NCBI GenBank assembly: GCA_964654355.1
Contig: CAZZIQ010000023.1
Span: 1-15,020, forward strand
Direction of reading: 5' to 3'
Length of the DNA stretch: 15,020 nt
Source: CAZZIQ01 sp964654355
Lineage (GTDB): Bacteria; Pseudomonadota; Gammaproteobacteria; GCF-002020875
The notes beneath the pieces were generated by a model. That model did no database searches, was not told where the DNA came from, and saw only the letters and a list, made by a program, of their open reading frames with translations. The position numbers and the translations under genes are program-made. Of this stretch, positions 1 to 5,553 are shown in pieces. How positions within the stretch are numbered: the stretch's first letter is position 1; every line of letters begins with the position of its first letter.

Positions 1-50
1 CCGATGGTAGTGTGGGGCCTCCCCATGTGAGAGTAGGTCATCGCCAGGCG
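1..50 (+). rRNA. rrf: 5S ribosomal RNA, 3' part
   Basis: The first bases match the conserved 3' third of bacterial 5S rRNA: the GATGGTAGTGTGGGG...CCCCATGTGAGAGTAGG block and the terminal GCCAGGC. Only the end of the gene is in the window, so an rRNA operon must extend to the left. The exact 3' end is set by similarity to the family and may be off by a few bases. No tRNA follows it. Confidence 0.93.
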
Positions 51-60
51 CTTATCCCAA

Positions 61-96
61 ACCCCCGATCAGGAAACTGGTCGGGGGTTTTTCTTT
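61..96 (+). terminator. Intrinsic terminator of the rRNA operon
   Basis: A 12-bp stem (61-72 with 77-88, including one G-T pair) closes on a GAAA tetraloop and runs into an almost pure T tract (88-99). It lies about ten bases past the 5S 3' end, the usual place for an rRNA-operon terminator. The GNRA loop should make the hairpin unusually stable. Confidence 0.93.
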
Positions 97-243
97 TTGT
101 CCGTTTGGAAGATGCATGGACGGGAAACGGGCCGGCCAATTGATCGACTATTCCAATTTATTTAATAAAAACAAACGATTTCATATATCAATATCGCCTC
201 CCTACACTGGCTCCATCGTTCAACCAGCAAGAGGAGAGTGAAG

Positions 244-507
244 ATGATCAAGATCAAAACCATGACCTTTGCCGCAGTTCACTTCTCTGTGGCGTTCGGT
301 GTCGCCTACGCCTTTACCGGCAGCCTGCTTGTAGGTGGGCTCATTGCTTTGGTCGAGCCGACCATCAACACGGTCGCGTATTACTTCCATGAAAAGGCGT
401 GGACGGTTTTCCGTAGGGAGCACTCGCTCAGATCAAAGATTCGGAACGCTTGGCCGCAGTTGATGCGGTCCGATCTGATGGCGGATTACGCCCTCGCAAA
501 AGGGTAA
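244..507 (+). CDS. DUF2061 family small membrane protein
   Basis: The 87-residue product has the DUF2061 pattern: KTMTFAAVHFSVAFGVAYAFTG, a glycine-rich hydrophobic stretch, then EPTINTVAYYFHEKAW. It should form two short inner-membrane helices (about residues 8-24 and 27-47) with a basic cytoplasmic tail. The biochemical role of the family is unknown. I chose the ATG at 244 because GAGGAG at 231-236 lies seven bases before it; the in-frame GTG at 238 is too close to that site. The 137-base region before it (107-243) is AT-rich around 150-190 (TTGATC at 140-145, TTTAAT at 161-166) and probably holds the promoter, but no clean -35/-10 pair can be fixed. The 53-residue ORF follows 18 bases later. 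Confidence 0.85.
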   Translation: MIKIKTMTFAAVHFSVAFGVAYAFTGSLLVGGLIALVEPTINTVAYYFHEKAWTVFRREHSLRSKIRNAWPQLMRSDLMADYALAKG

Positions 508-525
508 GGAACAGGAGGCTATGCC

Positions 526-687
526 ATGAGTCCAGACAAAGACCGAGTAGAGAGTATCCAAGCCCTTCGAGATGTCGAGCGCGCTGCGTGGTATGCGCGA
601 TTGGCGTTTGGCAGCAGTACGGAAGAAGAGGTGCCGCCGCCGGTTAGGCCTGACCCCCAAGTATCCACATTTTGTGTGATGCCCTAA
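526..687 (+). CDS. Unrecognised 53-residue protein
   Basis: This short frame is supported mainly by its translation signal: a perfect AGGAGG at 513-518, seven bases before the ATG. It starts 18 bases after the DUF2061 stop, so the two are probably cotranscribed. The product opens MSPDKDRVESIQALRDVERA, is charged and likely helical in its first half, and ends in a proline-rich, possibly disordered tail (EEEVPPPVRPDP). There is no signal peptide, membrane segment or familiar motif. I do not recognise it and propose no function. It could be a real small protein, or a frame whose original 3' end was altered by the rearrangement that left the katG scar beside it. Confidence 0.5.
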   Translation: MSPDKDRVESIQALRDVERAAWYARLAFGSSTEEEVPPPVRPDPQVSTFCVMP

Positions 688-704
688 ATCAAAGGTGAGT
701 AACC

Positions 705-871
705 ATGTCTGCAGCAAAATGCCCAGTCATGCGCGGTGGTGCAACCGAAATTCGATTCTTCGTGCCTATGCCGAGGTCTATGCGCAGGATGACAACAAAG
801 AAAAATTTGTTCGTGATTTTGTTGCCGCATGGACGAAGGTAATGAATGCCGATCGATTTGATTTGAGGTGA
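705..871 (+). pseudogene. katG: Catalase-peroxidase (katG) remnant, only the two ends left
   Basis: The ATG at 705 has a ribosome site (GGTGAG, 694-699) and begins MSAAKCPVMRGGATE, the typical start of KatG (KCPV-x-HGG). From 749, in the +2 frame relative to that start, the DNA reads NSILRAYAEVYAQDDNKEKF and then VRDFVAAWTKVMNADRFDL to the TGA at 869-871. This is the KatG C-terminus, closely matching the E. coli ending VMNLDRFDLL. Intact KatG has about 720-750 residues; here about 15 N-terminal and 40 C-terminal residues meet near base 749. All heme and Met-Tyr-Trp crosslink residues are lost, and the junction is out of frame, so translation from 705 stops at 842 after 45 residues. It is a deletion remnant that cannot make an enzyme. 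Confidence 0.88.
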
Positions 872-890
872 GATCAAGGCAACAAAGAAC

Positions 891-915
891 CCCGGCAGCT
901 ATGCCGGGATTTTTT
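891..915 (+). terminator. Hairpin terminator between katG remnant and pyrD, possibly bidirectional
   Basis: A 7-bp GC-rich stem (CCCGGCA at 891-897 with TGCCGGG at 902-908) and a 4-base loop run into a T tract (910-915). It lies 20 bases after the katG remnant stop and is presumably the old katG terminator. On the other strand the same stem is followed by TTCTTTGTT, so it could also end the leftward operon that finishes with pyrD. Confidence 0.85.
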
Positions 916-952
916 GTTTGGGCTTTGCTGGCAGTGCGATGCTGCTTATTGC

Positions 953-1909
953 CTAATCCGCGCAGCCGCAGACGATGGCTTGATGTGTAGTCAGCGTGCC
1001 GACCAGATCGTGAATCGAGTTGAAGTTGTGCTTTGTAAGATAGTCCGCGATGCCTTGATTCACTTGCGGGCAAGTGAGCGGATCGTAGAACAAGCCGGTG
1101 CCCAATCCGACAGTCGTTGAACCGGCGACAATGAATTCAAGCGCGTCCTTGGCATTGACGATCCCGCCTTGGCCGAGGATCGGGATATTGTGTTGTTTCG
1201 CGACCTGATAAACCTGATGCACTTTCAGGAGTGCAATCGGTTTGATCGCGGGGCCGGAGAGGCCGCCCTGATTATTGCCGAGTACCGGTGTGCGTGAATC
1301 CAGATCAATCGCCATGCCCATCAAGGTGTTGATGACGGACAGGCCATCGGTACCGGCTTCGATGACCTTGCGTGCGCTATAGGCAATGTCGGTTTGGTTG
1401 GGAGATAGCTTGGTAATCAAAGGCTTTTTAGTGGCGCCGCGACACGCCGCAACCACGCGCGCCGACATCTCCGGATCGTTGCCAAAGACCACGCCGCCTT
1501 CTTTCACATTCGGGCAGGAGATGTTGATCTCGATGGCATCAATCGGCGAATCATCAAAGATCCGACAGACTTCCGCGTATTCCTCAACGGTCGAGCCCGA
1601 GACGTTAGCAATAAAACGTGTTTCGGAAAAATCCAAAGTCGGCAGGATCGTATCGACGACATAACGCACGCCTGGGTTCTGCAAGCCAATCGAATTAAGC
1701 ATGCCTGCCGGTGTTTCATACACGCGGTGCGGCTTGTTGCCGAGACGCGGCTCCAGCGTAGTACCTTTTAAGATGACCGCGCCGACATCGGTGTTGCTAA
1801 AGCCTTCGATGCGGGTGTATTCCTCACCAAAACCGACACAGCCCGAAAGCAACATGATCGGGCTATTGAGCGTTAGGCCACAAAATTCGGTTTTTAGCGC
1901 GGTATTCAT
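953..1909 (-). CDS. pyrD: Dihydroorotate dehydrogenase, class 1B catalytic subunit
   Basis: Oxidises dihydroorotate to orotate in pyrimidine synthesis, on an FMN TIM barrel in the cytoplasm. The 318-residue length and motifs match class 1B (PyrDB) rather than the membrane-bound class 2 enzyme usual in gammaproteobacteria: ILKGTT (46-51), NSIGLQNPG (72-80), and NISCPNVKEGG with catalytic Cys132, where class 2 enzymes use Ser. There is no N-terminal membrane-association region. Class 1B enzymes normally work with an iron-sulfur/FAD subunit, PyrK, which is absent from this window. The ATG at 1909 opens the conserved N-terminus; the longer reading to 1993 only overlaps gpsA. No clear ribosome site precedes it. 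It starts ten bases after the gpsA stop, so translational coupling is likely. Last gene of the leftward run. Confidence 0.93.
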   Translation of the reverse strand: MNTALKTEFCGLTLNSPIMLLSGCVGFGEEYTRIEGFSNTDVGAVILKGTTLEPRLGNKPHRVYETPAGMLNSIGLQNPGVRYVVDTILPTLDFSETRFIANVSGSTVEEYAEVCRIFDDSPIDAIEINISCPNVKEGGVVFGNDPEMSARVVAACRGATKKPLITKLSPNQTDIAYSARKVIEAGTDGLSVINTLMGMAIDLDSRTPVLGNNQGGLSGPAIKPIALLKVHQVYQVAKQHNIPILGQGGIVNAKDALEFIVAGSTTVGLGTGLFYDPLTCPQVNQGIADYLTKHNFNSIHDLVGTLTTHQAIVCGCAD

Positions 1910-1919
1910 GGGGCAGGCA

Positions 1920-2936
1920 TTATGCGCCAGTTGTTTCCGATTTGGGATCACGCTGCAGCAAGGCGGCCACCGCATCGCGCGGCGTGATTTCACCTGCGAT
2001 CACGCGGACCACTTGCTCGGTGATCGGCATTTCAACGTCATGGTGTTGCGCGAGTTGCCAGGCCTGCTGCGCGGTTTCCGCACCTTCGATCACCTGATCA
2101 ATGCTGGCTTTGGCGTCGATAGCGTTGTCGCCACGACCGAGTGCGAGGCCAAAGCGGCGATTGCGTGACTGATCGTCGGTACAGGTTAAGACGAGATCGC
2201 CAAGGCCGGCCAAGCCCATAAAGGTTTCAGCCTTCGCGCCCAACGCTGCACCAAGACGCATCATCTCGGCCAGTCCACGGGTAATGAGCGCGGTGCGCGC
2301 ATTGGCGCCAAAGCCCAAGCCATCGGCGATACCTGCGGCGATGGCTAAGACATTTTTGATCGCACCACCGACTTCAACGCCGATCAAATCCGGGTTGGTG
2401 TAGCAGCGAAATGTGGGGCTGTGAAACTCTTGCGCCAAAGTTTGGGCGAGTGCATCGGTGTTGGGTGCCGTGATCGTGTGATCTAGCGACAACGTGATCG
2501 CAGTTGGTAAGCCGCGTGCAACTTCAGCCGCAAAAGTCGGGCCGGATAGGGCACCGCGCGGCTGCGTAGTAGGCAGGTGCTCGGCAACGATTTCATGCAA
2601 CAACCGTCCACCTTGGGCGAAGCCTTTGGTGGCCCACAACACCGGCGTGCCACTCTTTAGCTCGGACTTCAGTGCTGCGAGCGTATCGGCAAAAGCAGCC
2701 GAAGGAATTGCGAGTAAGACACGATCAGCGTTACCAGTTTCATGCAATTCAGATGTCACCTGCAGAGCATCTGGGAATGCAGCGTCTGGCAGATAACGCG
2801 CATTGCGGCGATCACGCTGGAGTGCTTGTGCTTGTTCCGCGCGATGCGTCCACAGCAAAACTTCATGGCCATTCTGCGCCAGTCGGATCGCCAGCGCAGT
2901 GCCCCACGAGCCAGCGCCGAGGACGCTGTAATGCAT
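1920..2936 (-). CDS. gpsA: Glycerol-3-phosphate dehydrogenase [NAD(P)+]
   Basis: Reduces dihydroxyacetone phosphate to sn-glycerol 3-phosphate, the backbone for phospholipids. The 338-residue protein begins with a Rossmann dinucleotide loop, GAGSWGTALA (7-16). It carries WATKG (101-105, Lys104), SGPTFAAEVA (131-140), the catalytic-lysine segment GGAIKNVLAIAAG (Lys194), and GLGDLVLTCT with SRNRRFG (about 244-263) that closes the substrate site. Length is normal. It starts two bases after the secB stop, so the two are surely cotranscribed. secB-gpsA is a conserved gammaproteobacterial pair. Confidence 0.97.
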   Translation of the reverse strand: MHYSVLGAGSWGTALAIRLAQNGHEVLLWTHRAEQAQALQRDRRNARYLPDAAFPDALQVTSELHETGNADRVLLAIPSAAFADTLAALKSELKSGTPVLWATKGFAQGGRLLHEIVAEHLPTTQPRGALSGPTFAAEVARGLPTAITLSLDHTITAPNTDALAQTLAQEFHSPTFRCYTNPDLIGVEVGGAIKNVLAIAAGIADGLGFGANARTALITRGLAEMMRLGAALGAKAETFMGLAGLGDLVLTCTDDQSRNRRFGLALGRGDNAIDAKASIDQVIEGAETAQQAWQLAQHHDVEMPITEQVVRVIAGEITPRDAVAALLQRDPKSETTGA

Positions 2937-2938
2937 GG

Positions 2939-3400
2939 TTAGTGCGCAGCCTCGCCGTTGGCGCCGCTCTTCTGCTGTGCATACATCGCATCAAAGTTCA
3001 CTGGCTGCAGAACCAGCGGTGGGAAACCGCCACGTGTGCTGAGATCGGCAATCGCTTCGCGCGCGAACGGGAACAGAATGTTCGGGCAATAGGCCTTGGT
3101 GAGATGATCCATCTCGTTCTCATTAAAGCCTTCAATCAAGAAAATCCCTGCTTGCTGCAGTTCAACCAAGAACGCAGTTTGTCCTTTGTCGTTGCTGGCC
3201 GTTGCAGTCACACCCAGAGTGACTTCGAAATTAGTTTCGTCCAATTTCTTGGTTTCCATGTTGAACTTGAGGTCCAACTGCGGGTTCCACTGTGCCTGAA
3301 AAATGCCCGGGGTCATCGGGGACTCGAACGAAACATCTTTGATGTACAGCTTCAGAATTTGCAGGTTACGGGTATCAGATGGAGTTGCGGATTCGCTCAT
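2939..3400 (-). CDS. secB: Protein-export chaperone SecB
   Basis: Holds precursor proteins unfolded and delivers them to SecA for Sec export. The 153-residue product has the SecB pattern: LQILKLYIKDVSFESPMTP (about 14-32), the NMETKKLDETNFEVTLGVTA strand region, GIFLIEGF in place of the usual AGIF block, CPNILFPFAREAIADLSTRGGFPPLVLQPVNF near the end, and a short variable tail. The acidic/aromatic patches used for SecA and substrate contact are present. GAGAAG precedes the ATG. It lies 25 bases after trxC and two bases before gpsA. Confidence 0.96.
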   Translation of the reverse strand: MSESATPSDTRNLQILKLYIKDVSFESPMTPGIFQAQWNPQLDLKFNMETKKLDETNFEVTLGVTATASNDKGQTAFLVELQQAGIFLIEGFNENEMDHLTKAYCPNILFPFAREAIADLSTRGGFPPLVLQPVNFDAMYAQQKSGANGEAAH

Positions 3401-3425
3401 GAAACTTCTCGTTGGATGAAAAACA

Positions 3426-3860
3426 TTAAAGGTAAGATTGGGCCCAGCGCACTAAGCTAGAAAGATCCATGGCGCCGGCTTGGCGCGCGACCTCGCGACC
3501 GCCTCGGTACAGCGCAAGGGTTGGAATGCTCTGAATGCGTTGTTGCGCAGCGAGCTGTTGTTCGGTTTCGGTGCTGATCTTGATCAGGCGTACGCGCGGT
3601 TCGAGTTGGGCGGCGGCTTGCGCAAACACCGGTGCCATCATTTTGCACGGGCCACACCAGGATGCCCAATAATCCACCAGCAAGGGTACATCGCTGCGTG
3701 TGAGCTGACGCTCAAAGCGCGCTTGATTCAATTCCAGTGGGGTGCCGGTGAACAGCGGTTGATGGCATTTTCCACATTTGGGCGCGGCGCTTAGGCCACT
3801 CGCGGGAACTCGATTGATTCCGTCGCAGTGTGGGCAGACAACATGCAGCGCGTCGCTCAT
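3426..3860 (-). CDS. trxC: Thioredoxin 2, zinc-finger thioredoxin
   Basis: Cytoplasmic dithiol reductase. The N-terminus has two CxxC pairs, CPHC (9-12) and CGKC (29-32), which bind zinc in thioredoxin 2. The thioredoxin fold follows, with the active site WCGPC (68-72; Cys69 and Cys72) and the cis-proline segment SIPTLALY. At 144 residues the length matches E. coli TrxC (139). In E. coli trxC is an OxyR-controlled gene located elsewhere; here it lies between grxC (five bases upstream) and secB (25 bases downstream). No strong ribosome site is visible, so coupling to grxC translation is likely. Confidence 0.95.
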   Translation of the reverse strand: MSDALHVVCPHCDGINRVPASGLSAAPKCGKCHQPLFTGTPLELNQARFERQLTRSDVPLLVDYWASWCGPCKMMAPVFAQAAAQLEPRVRLIKISTETEQQLAAQQRIQSIPTLALYRGGREVARQAGAMDLSSLVRWAQSYL

Positions 3861-3865
3861 GAGGC

Positions 3866-4126
3866 TTACAAGCCGAGCATGGGGTCGAGCTTGCCTTCCG
3901 CGTTGAGTTCGGAGAGATCATCAAATCCGCCCACGTGTACGCCATCGATAAAGATCTGCGGCACGGTGCGACGCCCCTCACTGCGCGTTTCGAGTTCTTC
4001 CCAACGCTTGGGCTCGAGGTCGAGGCGGATTTTCTCGATCTCGGTGAAACCCTTACGCGCCAGTAGCATCTCTGCGCTGCGGCAGTACGGGCAGACGGAG
4101 GTGCAATACATTTCGATATGAGGCAT
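3866..4126 (-). CDS. grxC: Glutaredoxin 3
   Basis: Small GSH-dependent oxidoreductase. The 86-residue product has the dithiol active site CPYC (12-15), the cis-proline glutathione-binding segment TVPQIFIDG, and GGFDDL, which contacts the glutathione glycine carboxylate. Length and motifs match E. coli GrxC (83 residues). I chose the ATG at 4126 because it gives the family start MPHIEMYCTSVCPYC and has a GAG-rich stretch upstream; the longer frame to 4195 overlaps the rhodanese gene. grxC next to yibN and secB is conserved in gammaproteobacteria. Confidence 0.95.
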   Translation of the reverse strand: MPHIEMYCTSVCPYCRSAEMLLARKGFTEIEKIRLDLEPKRWEELETRSEGRRTVPQIFIDGVHVGGFDDLSELNAEGKLDPMLGL

Positions 4127-4149
4127 GTCGTTCTCGCTCAATGGCGGGC

Positions 4150-4587
4150 TTATTTTTTCTTGCCGCCGCGCATTGGCAGGCCCGCGTTTTTCCACGCGTT
4201 GACGCCACCTTGAAGATTAAAGACACGCTCAAAGCCCGCCTTGCGCAGGCGTCCACAAGCTGCGGCTGAGCGGTGGCCCGAGCGGCAAATCGCGATCACC
4301 GGTTGGTTGCGATAGCGCTCCAGTTCGATGCTGCGTTTGGCCAGTTGTCCAAGTGGAATATGTACGGCATCGCGCACCTGACCGTCGCGATCGAGTTCAC
4401 CCGTTTCGCGCACATCCACCAACACGCCCTCTTGATGGCTCATCAAGCGAATGGCCTCTTGAGGGCCAATTACAGCGTAGCCCTTTAGGCGTGCACCAAA
4501 CAGGTTGTGGCCGAGCATCAACAACGTGAATAGCAGTGCGAGGAGCAGCGGCCACTGTGCTGTGGCGAAAGTCAGAAAGTTTTCCAT
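4150..4587 (-). CDS. Membrane-anchored rhodanese-like sulfurtransferase (YibN-like)
   Basis: The 145-residue protein has one N-terminal membrane helix (about 12-30) and then a single rhodanese domain. The active-site loop is CRSGHRS (101-107), with Cys101 as the likely persulfide carrier; other rhodanese landmarks are VLVDVRETGEL (55-65) and GGVNAW (127-132). The domain should face the cytoplasm, judging from the family and the basic C-terminus. It is in the position and has the architecture of E. coli YibN, just upstream of grxC. The substrate is not known; transfer of sulfane sulfur between thiols is the general family chemistry. Confidence 0.9.
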   Translation of the reverse strand: MENFLTFATAQWPLLLALLFTLLMLGHNLFGARLKGYAVIGPQEAIRLMSHQEGVLVDVRETGELDRDGQVRDAVHIPLGQLAKRSIELERYRNQPVIAICRSGHRSAAACGRLRKAGFERVFNLQGGVNAWKNAGLPMRGGKKK

Positions 4588-4608
4588 GGCCAGATTCGTG
4601 CTGGGCGA

Positions 4609-4806
4609 TTATGCCTTGCCGATGTTGAACTTCTTCAGCATCTGTTCCGCCAGACACCACTTGGTGAAGCCGCTTTGCAGTAGGTTTAGACCGACAAAGG
4701 CAGTCAGCCACAACCAGCTGGGTTCGGTTGAAATGCGGCCGTCCAGATAGAGCGAGATCAGGATGATGATGCCAGGAAGAATGCGCAGGATTTGTTCACG
4801 AGTCAT
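4609..4806 (-). CDS. DUF2892 (YgaP-type transmembrane domain) protein
   Basis: This 65-residue protein is little more than two membrane helices (about 9-21 and 30-46) followed by FTKWCLAEQMLKKFNIG, which corresponds to the cysteine-containing end of DUF2892 domains (Cys51 here). In E. coli YgaP the same domain is fused behind a rhodanese domain; here the rhodanese is the next gene, 21 bases downstream. GAGG eight bases before the ATG is a good ribosome site. First gene of the leftward run. The family role is unproven; membrane anchoring or persulfide relay is an inference from YgaP. Confidence 0.85.
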   Translation of the reverse strand: MTREQILRILPGIIILISLYLDGRISTEPSWLWLTAFVGLNLLQSGFTKWCLAEQMLKKFNIGKA

Positions 4807-4846
4807 GTCGAGATCCTCAAGTAAAAATCAATCAAAACACCCGAGC

Positions 4847-4876
4847 ATTATCCCGGGAGCGGGGGTCGAGAGGCAA
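4847..4876 (-). promoter_or_regulatory. Probable sigma-70 promoter of the DUF2892-to-pyrD operon
   Basis: Read leftward, TTGCCT (4871-4876; four of six -35 bases) and GATAAT (4847-4852; five of six -10 bases) are 18 bases apart. Transcription would start near 4840, about 34 bases before the DUF2892 ATG. No other good promoter lies in the gap after arsR. This position would let the ArsR protein control the run separately from its own gene. Confidence 0.55.
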
Positions 4877-4886
4877 GTGAACGGGG

Positions 4887-4913
4887 GCGCGGCAGGAGTG
4901 CTGCAGCCCGCGC
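4887..4913 (-). other. GC-rich hairpin after arsR
   Basis: GCGCGG (4887-4892) pairs with CCGCGC (4908-4913), and CAG with CTG inside, leaving a small bulge. It begins a few bases past the arsR stop. No U tract follows on the leftward RNA, so it is not a standard intrinsic terminator. It may protect the arsR mRNA 3' end or weakly attenuate read-through into the operon. Confidence 0.3.
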
Positions 4914-4919
4914 GGCGGC

Positions 4920-5273
4920 TTAGCAGCTGCAGAAAACCTCGCGCATCATGTCGATCAAACGCAGCGTGCGCTTGTCGCCGACGTGATAGAAGACGCGGTT
5001 GGCATCTTTATAAGAATCGAGGATGCCTTTGTCGCGCAGGATTGAGAGGTGCTGCGAGATGTTGCTTTGGGAGGTGCCGACGCGGTCAACGATTTCTTGT
5101 ACGCTTAGCTCGTTGTTGCCTAGAGTGCAGAGAATTTTCAGGCGTAGCGGGTGAGCCATGGCCTTGAGCGAGCGCGACGCCCGTTCAATGTCTTCATCAC
5201 CAATCAACAGGCCCTCAAGTTCCTCTGCGGCGTTGGATTTGTTGCTGCCATCGAGATTGACGATGTTGCCCAT
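4920..5273 (-). CDS. ArsR-family regulator, candidate dithiol persulfide/redox sensor
   Basis: This 117-residue winged-helix repressor has the ArsR core: ASRSLKAMAHPLRLKILCTL (about 32-51), the recognition helix TSQSNISQHLSILRDKGIL (67-85), and the wing KDANRVFYHV. It lacks the ELCVCDL metal site of ArsR/SmtB. It has Cys49 in the 'LKILC' helix and Cys115 (plus Cys117) at the C-terminus. The 66-residue spacing from Cys49 to Cys115 equals that of the sensing cysteines in BigR (42/108), SqrR (41/107) and HlyU (38/104), as I recall them. AGGGAG precedes the ATG at 5273. It is divergent from gpmI and upstream of the DUF2892-rhodanese genes, as ygaV is of ygaP in E. coli. The inducer is inferred, not shown. 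Confidence 0.88.
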   Translation of the reverse strand: MGNIVNLDGSNKSNAAEELEGLLIGDEDIERASRSLKAMAHPLRLKILCTLGNNELSVQEIVDRVGTSQSNISQHLSILRDKGILDSYKDANRVFYHVGDKRTLRLIDMMREVFCSC

Positions 5274-5363
5274 ATGAACTCCCTTTCCTCGTTCCTGCAG
5301 TGGCTCACTCCATTGGCGGAGGGCGATGCTTGTGTTGTGCTGTCCAGCTCCCTAGACAGATTG

Positions 5364-5539
5364 AATTTGCCGATGAAATCTATCGGTTTTCCGAATCGCT
5401 GTCCATTCTTTCTGAGAACGACTGCTGCGAATTTGCCGCCTTTTGGGTGGGAAACCGATACGCAAGTGCTTGAGAAAACGCTAGAATAAGCATCCACTGA
5501 TCCTTGTGATCCATTCCCTTTCAACCTGCTAATTTGCCG
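5364..5539. repeat. Three copies of AATTTGCCG in the arsR-gpmI gap
   Basis: The 280-base gap between the divergent arsR and gpmI starts holds the nine-base word AATTTGCCG three times on the + strand: 5364-5372, 5430-5438 and 5531-5539. A nine-base inverted pair, TATCGGTTT (5381-5389) and AAACCGATA (5452-5460), and a GAAT-N8-ATTC element (5393-5408) lie among them. These could be binding sites for a regulator of either gene. Apart from these and promoter-like words, I see no gene here. Confidence 0.4.
5482..5487 (+). promoter_or_regulatory. Possible gpmI -10 element
   Basis: TAGAAT matches the -10 consensus at five of six bases and would place the start of transcription about 60 bases before the gpmI ATG. 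The matching -35 position (TACGCA at 5459-5464) is poor, so this is only a candidate. A second weak option lies nearer the gene (TTGTGA at 5504-5509). Confidence 0.3.
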
Positions 5540-5553
5540 TTTGGCCTAGGACG

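Noticed and set aside
101..237. Possible tRNA or further RNA gene after the 5S rRNA
   Set aside because: No cloverleaf, TTCGA-type T-loop or CCA end is visible; the region is AT-rich and promoter-like.
238..243. GTG start for the DUF2061 gene
   Set aside because: It is almost touching the GAGGAG ribosome site; the ATG at 244 has the proper seven-base spacing.
684..1073. Leftward open frame of 129 codons over the katG remnant and pyrD end
   Set aside because: It runs through the hairpin terminator and antisense to the katG fragments, and has no recognisable domain.
2672..3460. Open frame of 262 codons on the + strand across gpsA and secB
   Set aside because: It lies antisense to two clearly conserved genes, has no familiar motif, and reads as low-plausibility protein. 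It is a shadow of the real frames.
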